From: Luzula sylvatica
Lineage: Eukaryota > Streptophyta > Magnoliopsida > Poales > Juncaceae
Direction: 5' to 3'
Length of the DNA: 64,000 bases
Assembly (NCBI GenBank): GCA_946800325.1
Contig: OX326958.1
Location: 70,491,264 to 70,555,263, forward strand
The translations under genes and the position numbers were made by a program. This document shows positions 50,086 to 62,200 of the stretch, in pieces (position 1 is the stretch's first letter; each line of letters begins with the position of its first letter). The notes beneath the pieces are model-generated. The model was not told the DNA's origin, did not search any database, and saw nothing but the letters and a program-made list of their open reading frames with translations.

Positions 50086-50418
50086 TCCTGCTTGACTGAA
50101 CTCTTTGTTATTTTGAACATGATTTTACTTGAGTTCTACTAGGTTTGTACCTATGGTTTATTTGTGGCGTATCCCACTCACGGAAGGCTTCAACATCTTG
50201 AGTCTTGATGTATTCCAATGGCCTTCCTTGTGTTCTTCTTTTCTTGTTTATCTTGAGACTTCATGTCCTGATTCTTGATGTAATCCAATGAACTCCTCCT
50301 TCACAAGTCCTCCTTCATCTTCGTATCGTACCTATGTTATCCTGCACTTTTCTGGATGTATACATTAGTACTGACAGTGTTTTGAAATAATCAAACTACC
50401 AGGAAATTTGAACCAACA

Positions 50419-50423
50419 CAAAT
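50419..50423 (+). repeat. Target site duplication, right copy (CAAAT)
   Basis: CAAAT follows the terminal CCAACA of the element and continues into GGCACGATTTTTATATC of the interrupted A monomer. It is identical to the left copy. Confidence 0.95.
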
Positions 50424-52909
50424 GGCACGATTTTTATATCAAAATCGCTCGCCCCGGCGAGAGAAATACAGCAGCGCGAACGAATTTGGGAAATTATGTA
50501 TTTTGAAACCGAATTAACAGAAAATACAGTTTTTTTGGTAATTTCATCATGAATTATTGAATTTGAAGATTATCACATTGTAACTTTCTCATACTTTCTC
50601 CAAATGGCACGATCTTCATATCAAAATCGCTCGCCTCGACGAGAGGAATGCAGCAACGAGGCCGAATTTCGAAAATTATGTATTTTGAGCCCGAATTAAC
50701 AAAAAATACAGTGTTTTTTGTAATTTCATCTTAAATTATTGAATATGAAGATTGTCCAATTGTAGGTTTCTCAATCTTTCTCCAAATGGCACGATTTTTA
50801 TATCAAAATCGCTCGCCCCCGCGCGAGAAATACAGCAGCGCGAACGAATTTGGGAAATTATGTATTTTGAAACCGAATTAACAGAAAATACAGTTTTTTT
50901 GGTAATTTCATCATGAAATATTGAATTTGAAGATTATCACATTGTAACTTTCTCATACTTTCTCCAAATGGCACGATCTTCATATCAAAATCGCTCGCCT
51001 CGACGAGAGGAATGCAGCAACGCGGCCGAATTTCGAAAGTTATGTATTTTGAGCCCGAATTAACAAAAAATACAGTTTTTTTTGTAATTTCATCTTGAAT
51101 TATTGAATATGAAGATTGTCCAATTGTAGGTTTCTCAATCTTTCTCCAAATGGCACGATTTTTATATCAAAATCGCTTGACCCCGCGCGAGAAATACAGC
51201 AGCGCGAACGAATTTGGGAAATTATGTTTTTTGAAACCGAATTAACAGAAAATACAGTTTTTTTGGTAATTTCATCATGAAATATTGAATTTGAAGATTA
51301 TCACATTGTAACTTTCTCATACTTTCTCCAAATGGCACGATCTTCATATCAAAATCGCTCGTCTCGACGAGAGGAATGCAGCAGCGCGGCCGAATTTCGA
51401 AAATTATGTATTTTGAGCCCGAATTAACAAAAAATACAGTTTTTTTTGTAATTTCATCTTGAATTATTGAATATGAAGATTGTCCAATTGTAGGTTTCTC
51501 AATCTTTCTCCAAATGGCACGATTTTTATATCAAAATCGCTCACCCCGGCGAGACAAATACAGCAGCGCGAACGAATTTGGGAAATTATGTATTTTGAAA
51601 CCGAATTTACAGAAAATACAGTTTTTTTGGTAATTTCATCATGAATTATTGAATTTGAAGATTATCACATTGTAATTTTCTCATACTTTCTCCAAATGGC
51701 ACGATCTTCATATCAAAATCGCTCGCCTCGACGAGAGGAATGCAGCAACGCGGCCGAATTTCGAAAATTATGTATTTTAAATCCGAATTAACAGAAAATA
51801 CAGTTTTTTGGTAATTTCATCATGAATTATTGAATTTGAAAATTATCACATTGTAACATTCTCATACTTTCTCCAAATGGCACGATCTTCATATCAAAAT
51901 CGCTCGCCTCGACGAGAGAAATACAGCAGCGCGAACGAATTTGGGAAATTATGTATTTTGAAACCGAATTAACAGAAAATACAGTTTTTTTGGTAATTTC
52001 ATCATGAATTATTGAATTTGAAGATTATCACATTGTAACATTCTCATACTTTCTCCAAATGGCACGATCTTCATATCAAAATCGCTCGCCTCGACGAGAG
52101 GAATGCAGCAGCACGGCCGAATTTCGAAACTTATGTATTTTAAGCCCGAATTAACAAAAAATACAGTTTTTTTTGTAATTTCATCTTGAATTATTGAATA
52201 TGAAGATTGTCCAATTGTAGGTTTCTCAATCTTTCTCCAAATGGCACGATTTTTATATCAAAATCGCTCGCCCCGGCGAGAGAAATACAGCAGCGCGAAC
52301 GAATTTGGGAAATTATGTATTTTGAAACCGAATTAACAGAAAATACAGTTTTTTTGGTAATTTCATCATGAATTATTGAATTTGAAGATTATCACATTGT
52401 AATTTTCTCATACTTTCTCCAAATGGCACGATCTTCATATCAAAATCGCTCGCCTCGACGAGAGGAATGCAGCAACGCGGCCGAATTTCGAAAATTATGT
52501 ATTTTAAACCCGAATTAACAGAAAATACAGTTTTTTGGTAATTTCATCATGAATTATTGAATTTGAAAATTATCACATTGTAACATTCTCATACTTTCTC
52601 CAAATGGCACGATCTTCATATCAAAATCGCTCGCCTCGACGAGAGAAATACAGCAGCGCGAACGAATTTGGGAAATTATGTATTTTGAAACCGAATTAAC
52701 AGAAAATACAGTTTTTTTGGTAATTTCATCATGAATTATTGAATTTGAAGATTATCACATTGTAACATTGTCATACTTTCTCCAAATGGCACGATCTTCA
52801 TATCAAAATCGCTCGCCTCGACGAGAGGAAGGCAGCAGCGCGGCCGAATTTCGAAACTTATGTATTTTAAGCCCGAATTAACAAAAAATACAGTTTTTTT
52901 TGTAATTTC

Positions 52910-55900
52910 ATCTTGAATTATTGAATATGAAGATTGCCCATTGTAGGTTTCTCAATCTTTCTCCAAATGGGACGATTTTTATATCAAAATCACTCGCCCC
53001 GGCGAGAGAAATACAGCAGCGCGTACGAATTTGGGAAATTATGTATTTTGAAACCGAATTAACAGAAAATACAGTTTTTTTGGTAATTTCATCATGAATT
53101 ATTGAATTTGAAGATTATCACATTGTAACTTTCTCATACTTTCTCCAAATGGCACGATCTTCATATCAAACTCTCTCGTCTCGACGAGAGGAATGCAGCA
53201 CCGCGGCCGAATTTCGAAAATTATGTATTTTGAGCCCGAATTAACAAAAAATACAGTTTTTTTTGGAATTTCATCTTGAATTATTGAATATGAAGATTGT
53301 CCAATTGTAGGTTTCTCAATCTTTCTCCAAATGGCACGATTTTTATATCAAAATTGTTCGCCCCCGCGCGAGAAATACAGCCACGCGAACGAATTTGGGA
53401 AATTATGTTTTTTGAAACCGAATTAACAGAAAATACAGTTTTTTTGGTAATTTCATCATGAATTATTGAATTTGAAGATTATCACATTGTAACTTTCTCA
53501 TACTTTCTCCAAATGCCACGATCTTCATATCAAAATCGCTCGCCTCGACGAGAGGAATGCAGCACCGCGGCCGAATTTCGAAAATTATGTATTTTAAACC
53601 CGAATTAACAGAAAATACAGTTTTTTGGTAATTTCATCATGAATTATTGAATTTGAAAATTATCACATTGTAACATTCTCATACTTTCTCCAAATGGCAC
53701 GATCTTCATATCAAAATCGCTCGCCTCGACCAGAGAAATACAGCAGCGCGAACGAATTTGGGAAATTATGTATTTTGAAACCGAATTAACAGAAAATACA
53801 GTTTTTTTGGTAATTTCATCATGAATTATTGAATTTGAAGATTATCACATTGTAACATTCTCATACTTTCTCCAAATGGCACGATCTTCATATCAAAATC
53901 GCTCGCCTCGACGAGAGGAATGCAGCAGCGCGGCCGAATTTCGAAACTTATGTATTTTAAGCCCGAATTAACAAAAAATACAGTTTTTTTTGTAATTTCA
54001 TCTTGAATTATTGAATATGAAGATTGTCCAATTGTAGGTTTCTCAATCTTTCTCCAAATGGCACGATTTTTATATCAAAATCGCTCGCCCCGGCGAGAGA
54101 AATACAGCAGCGCGAACGAATTTGGGAAATTATGTATTTTGAAACCGAATTAACAGAAAATACAGTTTTTTTTGTAATTTCATCATGAATTATTGAATTT
54201 GAAGATTATCACATTGTAACTTTCTCATAATTTCTCCAAATGGCACGATCTTCATATCAAAATCGCTCGCCTCGACGAGAGAAATGCAGCAACGCGGCCG
54301 AATTTCGAAAATTATGTATTTTGAGCCCGAATAAAAAAAAAATACAGTTTTTTTTGTAATTTCATCTTGAATTATTGAATATGAAGATTGTCCAATTGTA
54401 GGTTTTTCAATCTTTCTCCAAATGGGACGATTTTTATATCAAAATCACTCGCCCCGGCGAGAGAAATACAGCAGCGCGTACGAATTTGGGAAATTATGTA
54501 TTTTGAAACCGAATTAACAGAAAATACAGTTTTTTTGGTAATTTGATCATGGATTATTGAATTTGAAGATTATCACATTGTAACTATCTCATACTTTCTC
54601 CAAATGGCACGATCTTCATATCAAAATCGCTCGCCTCGACGAGAGAAATGCAGCAGCGCGGCCGAATTTCGAAAATTATGTATTTTGAGCCCGAATAAAC
54701 AAAAAATGCAGTTTTTTTTGGAATTTCATCTTGAATTATTGAATATGAAGATTGCCCATTGTAGGTTTCTCAATCTTTCTCCAAATGGGACGATTTTTAT
54801 ATCAAAATCACTCGCCCCGGCGAGAGAAATACAGCAGCGCGTACGAATTTGGGAAATTATGTATTTTGAAACCGAATTAACAGAAAATACAGTTTTTTTG
54901 GTAATTTCATCATGAATTATTGAATTTGAAGATTATCACATTGTAACTTTCTCATACTTTCTCCAAATGGCACGATCTTCATATCAAACTCTCTCGTCTC
55001 GACGAGAGGAATGCAGCATCGCGGCCGAATTTCGAAAATTATGTATTTTGAGCCCGAATTAACAAAAAATACAGTTTTTTTTGGAATTTCATCTTGAATT
55101 ATTGAATATGAAGATTGTCCAATTGTAGGTTTCTCAATCTTTCTCCAAATGGCACGATTTTTATATCAAAATTGTTCGCCCCCGCGCGAGAAATACAGCC
55201 ACGCGAACGAATTTGGGAAATTATGTTTTTTGAAACCGAATTAACAGAAAATACAGTTTTTTTGGTAATTTCATCATGAATTATTGAATTTGAAGATTAT
55301 CACATTGTAACTTTCTCATACTTTCTCCAAATGCCACGATCTTCATATCAAAATCGCTCGCCTCGACGAGAGGAATGCAGCACCGCGGCCGAATTTCGAA
55401 AATTATGTATTTTAAACCCGAATTAACAGAAAATACAGTTTTTTGGTAATTTCATCATGAATTATTGAATTTGAAAATTATCACATTGTAACATTCTCAT
55501 ACTTTCTCCAAATGGCACGATCTTCATATCAAAATCGCTCGCCTCGACCAGAGAAATACAGCAGCGCGAACGAATTTGGGAAATTATGTATTTTGAAACC
55601 GAATTAACAGAAAATACAGTTTTTTTGGTAATTTCATCATGAATTATTGAATTTGAAGATTATCACATTGTAACATTCTCATACTTTCTCCAAATGGCAC
55701 GATCTTCATATCAAAATCGCTCGCCTCGACGAGAGGAATGCAGCAGCGCGGCCGAATTTCGAAACTTATGTATTTTAAGCCCGAATTAACAAAAAATACA
55801 GTTTTTTTTGTAATTTCATCTTGAATTATTGAATATGAAGATTGTCCAATTGTAGGTTTCTCAATCTTTCTCCAAATGGCACGATTTTTATATCAAAATC

Positions 55901-56305
55901 GCTCGCCCCGGCGAGAGAAATACAGCAGCGCGAACGAATTTGGGAAATTATGTATTTTGAAACCGAATTAACAGAAAATACAGTTTTTTTTGTAATTTCA
56001 TCATGAATTATTGAATTTGAAGATTATCACATTGTAACTTTCTCATAATTTCTCCAAATGGCACGATCTTCATATCAAAATCGCTCGCCTCGACGAGAGA
56101 AATGCAGCAACGCGGCCGAATTTCGAAAATTATGTATTTTGAGCCCGAATAAAAAAAAAATACAGTTTTTTTTGTAATTTCATCTTGAATTATTGAATAT
56201 GAAGATTGTCCAATTGTAGGTTTTTCAATCTTTCTCCAAATGGGACGATTTTTATATCAAAATCACTCGCCCCGGCGAGAGAAATACAGCAGCGCGTACG
56301 AATTA
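52910..56305 (+). repeat. Tandem higher-order duplication, 1818-bp period (about 1.9 copies)
   Basis: Rare variants recur 1818 bp apart: GATTGCCCATTGTAGG (52932/54750), ATCAAACTCTCTCGTCTC (near 53166/54984), CGACCAGAGAAATAC (53728/55546) and a long A run after CCCGAAT (54331/56149). The copies differ at a few bases (for example GCACCGCGG near 53199 versus GCATCGCGG near 55017). The second copy ends abruptly in the scrambled junction at about 56300. The left boundary is approximate. Confidence 0.8.
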
Positions 56306-56420
56306 ATTTCATCATGAATTATGTATTTTGAGCCCGAATTAACAAAAAATACAGCAGCGCGGCCGAATTTCGAAAATTATGTATTTTGAGCCCCGGCGAG
56401 AGAAATACAGCAGCGCGGCC
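56300..56420 (+). repeat. Scrambled satellite junction with short homologies
   Basis: In 120 bp the sequence jumps at least five times between non-adjacent parts of A and B monomers: B head to B middle (at AATT, about 56301), B middle to A (at AATTA, about 56318), A to an A head (at ACAG, about 56351), A to B head (at CCCC, about 56391) and B head to A (at CAGCAGCGCG, about 56408). Ordinary dimers resume after it. The short homology at each join is the reason I call it a rearrangement rather than a diverged monomer. Confidence 0.75.
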
Positions 56421-59205
56421 GAATTTCGAAAATTATGTATTTTGAGCCCGAATTAACAAAAAATACAGTTTTTTTTGCAATTTCATCTTGAATTATTGAA
56501 TATGAAGATTGTCCAATTGTAGATTTCTCAATCTTTCTCCAAATGGCACGATTTTTATATCAAAATTGTTCGCCCCCGCGCGAGAAATACAGCCACGCGA
56601 ACGAATTTGGGAAATTATGTTTTTTGAAACCGAATTAACAGAAAATACAGTTTTTTTGGTAATTTCATCATGAATTATTGAATTTGAAGATTATCACATT
56701 GTAACTTTCTCATACTTTCTCCAAATGCCACGATCTTCATATCAAAATCGCTCGCCTCGACGAGAGGAATGCAGCAACGCGGCCGAATTTCGAAAATTAT
56801 GTATTTTGAACCCGAATTAACAGAAAATACAGTTTTTTGGTAATTTCATCATGAATTATTGAATTTGAAAATTATCACATTGTAACATTCTCATACTTTC
56901 TCCAAATGGCACGATCTTCATATCAAAATCGCTCGCATCGACGAGAGGAATGCAGCAACGCGGCCGAATTTCGAAAATTATGTATTTTGAGCCCGAATTA
57001 ATAAAAAATACAGTTTTTTTTGTAATTTCATCTTGAATTATTGAATATGAAGATTGTCCAATTGTAGGTTTCTCAATCTTTCTCCAAATGGCACGATTTT
57101 TATATCAAAATCGCTCGCCCCGCGCGAGAAATACAGCAACGCGAACGAATTTGGGAAATTATGTTTTTTGAAACCGAATTAACAGAAAATACAGTTTTTT
57201 TGGTAATTTCATCATGAATTATTGAATTTGAAGATCATCACATTGTAACTTTCTCATACTTTTTCCAAATGGCACGATCTTCATATCAAAATCGCTCGCC
57301 TCGACGAGAGGAACGCAGCTTCACGGCCGAATTTCGAAAATTATGTATTTTGAGCCCGAATTAACAAAAAATACTGTTTTTTTTGTAATTTCATCTTGAA
57401 TTATTTAATATGAAGATTGTCCAATTGTAGGTTTCTCAATCTTTCTCCAAATGGCACGATTTTTATATCAAAATCGCTCGCCCCGGCGAGAGAAATACAG
57501 CAGCGCGAACGAATTTGGGAAATTATGTATTTTGAAACCGAATTAACAGAAAATACAGTTTTTTTGGTAATTTCATCATGAATTATTGAATTTGAAGATT
57601 ATCACATTGTAACTTTCTCATACTTTCTCCAAATGGCACGATGTTCATATCAAAATCGCTCGCCTCGACGAGAGGAATGCAGCATCGCGGCCGAATTTCG
57701 AAAATTATGTATTTTGAGCCCGAATTAACAAAAAATACAGTGTTTTTTGTAATTTCATCTTAAATTATTGAATATGAAGATTGTCCAATTGTAGGTTTCT
57801 CAATCTTTCTCCAAATGGCACGATTTTTATATCAAAATCGCTCGCCCCCGCGCGAGAAATACAGCAGCGTGAACGAATTTGGGAAATTATGTATTTTGAA
57901 ACCGAATTAACAGAAAATACAGTTTTTTTGGTAATTTCATCATGAAATATTGAATTTGAAGATTATCACATTGTAACTTTCTCATACTTTCTTCAAATGG
58001 CACGATCTTCATATCAAAATCGCTCGCCTCGACGAGAGGAATGCAGCAGCGCGGCCGAATTTCGAAAATTATGTATTTTGAGCCCGAATTAACAAAAAAT
58101 ACAGTTTTTTTTGTAATTTCATCTTGAATTATTCAATATGAAGATTGTCCAATTGTAGGTTTCTCAATCTTTCTCCAAATGGCACGATTTTTATATCAAA
58201 ATCGCTCGCCCCCGCGCGAGAAATACAGCAGCGCGAACGAATTTGGGAAATTATGTTTTTTGAAACCGAATTAACAGAAAATACAGTTTTTTTGGTAATT
58301 TCATCATGAATTATTGAATTTGAAGATTATCACATTGTAACTTTCTCATACTTTATCCAAATGCCACGATCTTCATATCAAAATCGCTCGCCTCGACGAG
58401 AGGAATGCAGCAGCGCGGCCGAATTTCGAAAATTATGTATTTTGAACCCGAATTAACAAAAAATACAGTTTTTTTTGTAATTTCATCTTAAATTATTGAA
58501 TATGAAGATTGTCCAATTGTTGGTTTCTCAATCTTTCTCCAAATGGCACGATTTTTATATCAAAATCGCTCGCCCCGGCGAGAGAAATACAGCAGCGCGA
58601 ACGAATTTGGGAAATTATGTATTTTGAAACCGAATTAACAGAAAATACAGTTTTTTTGGTAATTTCATCATGAATTATTGAATTTGAAGATTATCACATT
58701 GTAACTTTCTCATACTTTCTCCAAATGGCACGATCTTTTTATCAAAATCGCTCGCCTCGACGAGAGGAATGCAGCAGCGCGGCCGAATTTCGAAAATTAT
58801 GTATTTTGAGCCCGAATTAACAAAAAATACAGTTTTTTTCGTAATTTCATCTTGAATTATTGAATATGAAGATTGTCCAATTGTAGGTTTCTCAATCTTT
58901 CTCCAAATGGGACGCTTTTTATATCAAAATCACTCGCCCCGGCGAGAGAAATACAGCAGCGCGTATGAATTTGGGAAATTTTGTATTTTGAAACCGAATT
59001 AACAGAAAATACAGTTTTTTGGTAATTTCATCATGAATTATTGAATTTGAAAATTATCACATTGTAACATTCTCATACTTTCTCCAAATGACACGATCTT
59101 CATATCAAAATCGCTCGCATCGACGAGAGGAATGCAGCAACGCGGCCGAATTTCGAAAATTATGTATTTTGAGCCCGAATTAACAAAAAATACAGTTTTT
59201 TTTGT

Positions 59206-62200
59206 AATTTCATCTTGAATTATTGAATATGAAGATTGTCCAATTGTAGGTTTCTCAATCTTTCTCCAAATGGCACGATTTTTATATCAAAATCGCTCGC
59301 CCCCGCGCGAGAAATACAGCAACGCGAACGAATTTGGGAAATTACGTTTTTTGAAACCGAATTAACAGAAAATACAGTTTTTTTGGTAATTCATCACGAA
59401 TTATTGAATTTGAAGATTATCACATTGTAACTTTCTCATACTTTCTCCAAATGGCACGATCTTCATATCAAAATCGCTCGCCTCGACGAGAGGAACGCAG
59501 CAGCACGGCCGAATTTCGAAAATTATGTATTTTGAGCCCGAATTAACAAAAAATACTGTTTTTTTTGTAATTTCATCTTGAATTATTTAATATGAAGATT
59601 GTCCAATTGTAGGTTTCTCAATCTTTCTCCAAATGGCACGATTTTTATATCAAAATCACTCGCCCCGGCGAGAGAAATACATCAGCGCGAACGAATTTGG
59701 GAAATTATGTATTATGAAACCGAATTAACAAAAAATACAGTTTTTTTGGTAATTTCATCATGAATTATTGAATTTGAAGATTATCACATTGTAACTTTCT
59801 CATACTTTCTCCAAATGGCACGATCTTCATATCAAAATCGCTCGACTCGACGAGAGGAATGCAGCAGCGCGGCCGAATTTCGAAAATTATGTATTTTGAG
59901 CCCGAATTAACAAAAAATACAGTTTTTTTTGTAATTTCATCTTGAATTATTGAATATGAAGATTGTCCATTTGTAGGTTTCTCAATCTTTCTCCAAATGG
60001 GACGATTTTTATATCAAAATCACTCGCCCCGGCGAGAGAAATACAGCAGCGCGAACGAATTTGGGAAATTATGTTTTTTGAAACCGAATTAACAGAAAAT
60101 ACAGTTTTTTTGGTAATTTCATCATGAATTATTGAATTTGAGGATTATAACATTGTAACTTTCTCATACTTTCTCCAAATGGTACGATCTTCATATCAAA
60201 ATCGCTCGCCTCGACGAGTGGAATGCAGTAACGCGGCCGAATTTCGAAAATTATGTATTTTGAGCCCGAATTAACAAAAAATACAGTTTTTTTTGTAATT
60301 TCATCTTGAATTATTGAATATGAAGATTGTCCAATTGTAGGTTTCTCAATCTTTCTCCAAATGGCACGATTTTTATATCAAAATCGCTCGCCCCCGCGCG
60401 AGAAATACAGCAGCGCGAACGAATTTGGGAAATTATGTTTTTTGAAACAGAATTAACAGAAAATACAGTTTTTTTGGTAATTTCATCATGAATTATTGAA
60501 TTTGAAGATTATCACATTGTAACTTTCTCATACTTTCTCCAAATGTCACGATCTTCATATCAAAATCGCTCGCCTCGACGAGAGGAATGCAGCAACGTGG
60601 CCGAATTTCGAAAATTATGTATTTTGAACCCGAATTAACAAAAAATACAGTTTTTTTTGTAATTTCATCTTGAATTATTTAATATGAAGATTGTCCAATT
60701 GTAGGTTTCTCAATCTTTCTCCAAATGGCACGATTTTTATATCAAAATCGCTCGCCCCGGCGAGAGAAATACAGCAGCGCGAACGAATTTGAGAAATTAT
60801 GTATTTTGAAACCGAATTAACAGAAAATACAGTTTTTTTGGTAATTTCATCATGAATTATTGAATTTGAAGATTATCACATTGTAACTTTCTCATACTTT
60901 CTCCAAATGGCACGATCTTCATATCAAAATCGCTCGCCTCGACGAGAGGAATGCAGCAGCGCGGCCGAATTTCGAAAATTATGTATTTTGAGCCCGAGTT
61001 AACAAAAAATACTGTGTTTTTTGTAATTTCATCTTAAATTATTGAATATGAAGATTGTCCAATTGTAGGTTTCTCAATCTTTCTCCAAATGGCGCGATTT
61101 TTATATCAAAATCGCTCGCCCCCGCGCGAGAAATACAGCAGCGCGAACGAATTTGGGAAATTATGTATTTTGAAACCGAATTAACAGAAAATACAGTTTT
61201 TTTGGTAATTTCATCATGAATTATTGAATTTGAAGATTATCACATTGTAACTTTCTCATACTTTCTCCAAATGGCACGATCTTCATATCAAAATCGCTCA
61301 CCTCGACGAGAGGAATGCAGCAGCGCGGCCGAATTTCGAAAATTATGTATTTTGAGACCGAATTAACAAAAAATACAGTGTTTTTTGTAATTTCATCTTA
61401 AATTATTGAATATGAAGATTGTCCAATTGTAGGTTTCTCAATCTTTCTCCAAATGGCACGATTTTTATATCAAAATCGCTCGCCCCCGCGCGAGAAATAC
61501 AACAGCGCGAACGAATTTGGGAAATTATGTATTTTGAAACCGAATTAACAGAAAATACAGTTTTTTTGGTAATTTCATCATGAAATATTGAATTTGAAGA
61601 TTATCACATTGTAACTTTCTCCAAATGGCACGATCTTCATATCAAAATCGCTCGCCTCGACGAGAGGAATGCAGCAACTCGGCCGAATTTCGAAAATTAT
61701 GTATTTTGAGCCCGAATTAACAAAAAATACAGTTTTTTTTGTAATTTCATCTTGAATTATTGAATATGAAGATTGTCCAATTGTAGGTTTCTCAATCTTT
61801 CTCCAAATGGCACGATTTTTATATCAAAATCGCTCGCCCCCGCGCGAGAAATACAGCAACGCGAACGAATTTGGGAAATTATGTTTTTTGAAACCGAATT
61901 AACAGAAAATACAGTTTTTTTGGTAATTTCATCATGAATTATTGAATTTGAAGATTATCACATTGTAACTTTTTCATACTTTCTCCAAATGGCACGATCT
62001 TCATATCAAAATCGCTCGACTCGACGAAAGGAATGCAGAAGCGCGGCCGAATTTCGAAAATTATGTATTTTGAGCCCGAATTAACAAAAAATACAGTTTT
62101 TTTCGTAATTTCATCTTGAATTATTGAATATGAAGATTGTCCAATTGTAGGTTTCTCAATCTTTCTCCAAATGGCACGATTTTTATATCAAAATCGCTCG

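Larger units (their letters stand above)
42356..50418 (-). mobile_element. Non-autonomous Sirevirus-like (Ty1/copia) LTR retrotransposon, 8063 bp
   Basis: A complete element lies on the minus strand between perfect 5-bp target duplications. It has near-identical LTRs (1408 and 1407 bp) bounded by TGTTGG...CCAACA, a primer binding site for initiator tRNA-Met two bases inside the 5' LTR, and a polypurine tract touching the 3' LTR. The 5248-bp interior encodes an intact Gag and a second intact ORF (ORF2) in the same orientation. There is no protease, integrase, reverse transcriptase or RNase H, and the only non-coding gaps are 765 bp and about 600 bp, too short for pol. It must therefore be mobilised in trans. 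Sirevirus affinity rests on the long Gag with coiled coil, repeated GGGGGAG purine tracts before the 3' LTR and palindromic motif arrays; these are family traits known for Sireviruses, while the assignment itself is inference without a pol sequence. Confidence 0.93.
49012..50418 (-). repeat. 5' LTR (right copy)
   Basis: This 1407-bp copy drives the element on the minus strand. In sense order it has a U3 with an array of GTTCGAAC-centred palindromes (50085 down to 49634), the TATA box (49602-49595), a CT-rich stretch about 25-30 bp downstream (49567-49582) that looks like a plant initiator or Y-patch region, and then R/U5 ending in CCAACA at 49012. With about three substitutions against the other LTR (0.2%), and a commonly used plant LTR rate of 1.3e-8 per site per year, the insertion would be of the order of 1e5 years old or less; the rate is an assumption. 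Confidence 0.96.

Noticed and set aside
56300..56420. A second mobile element or foreign insert
   Set aside because: Every piece is explained by A or B satellite segments; there is no unmatched sequence, terminal repeat or target duplication.
59236..59430. 64-codon ORFs at 59236-59430 and 62137-62331
   Set aside because: Satellite translation, duplicated by the 2901-bp repeat.
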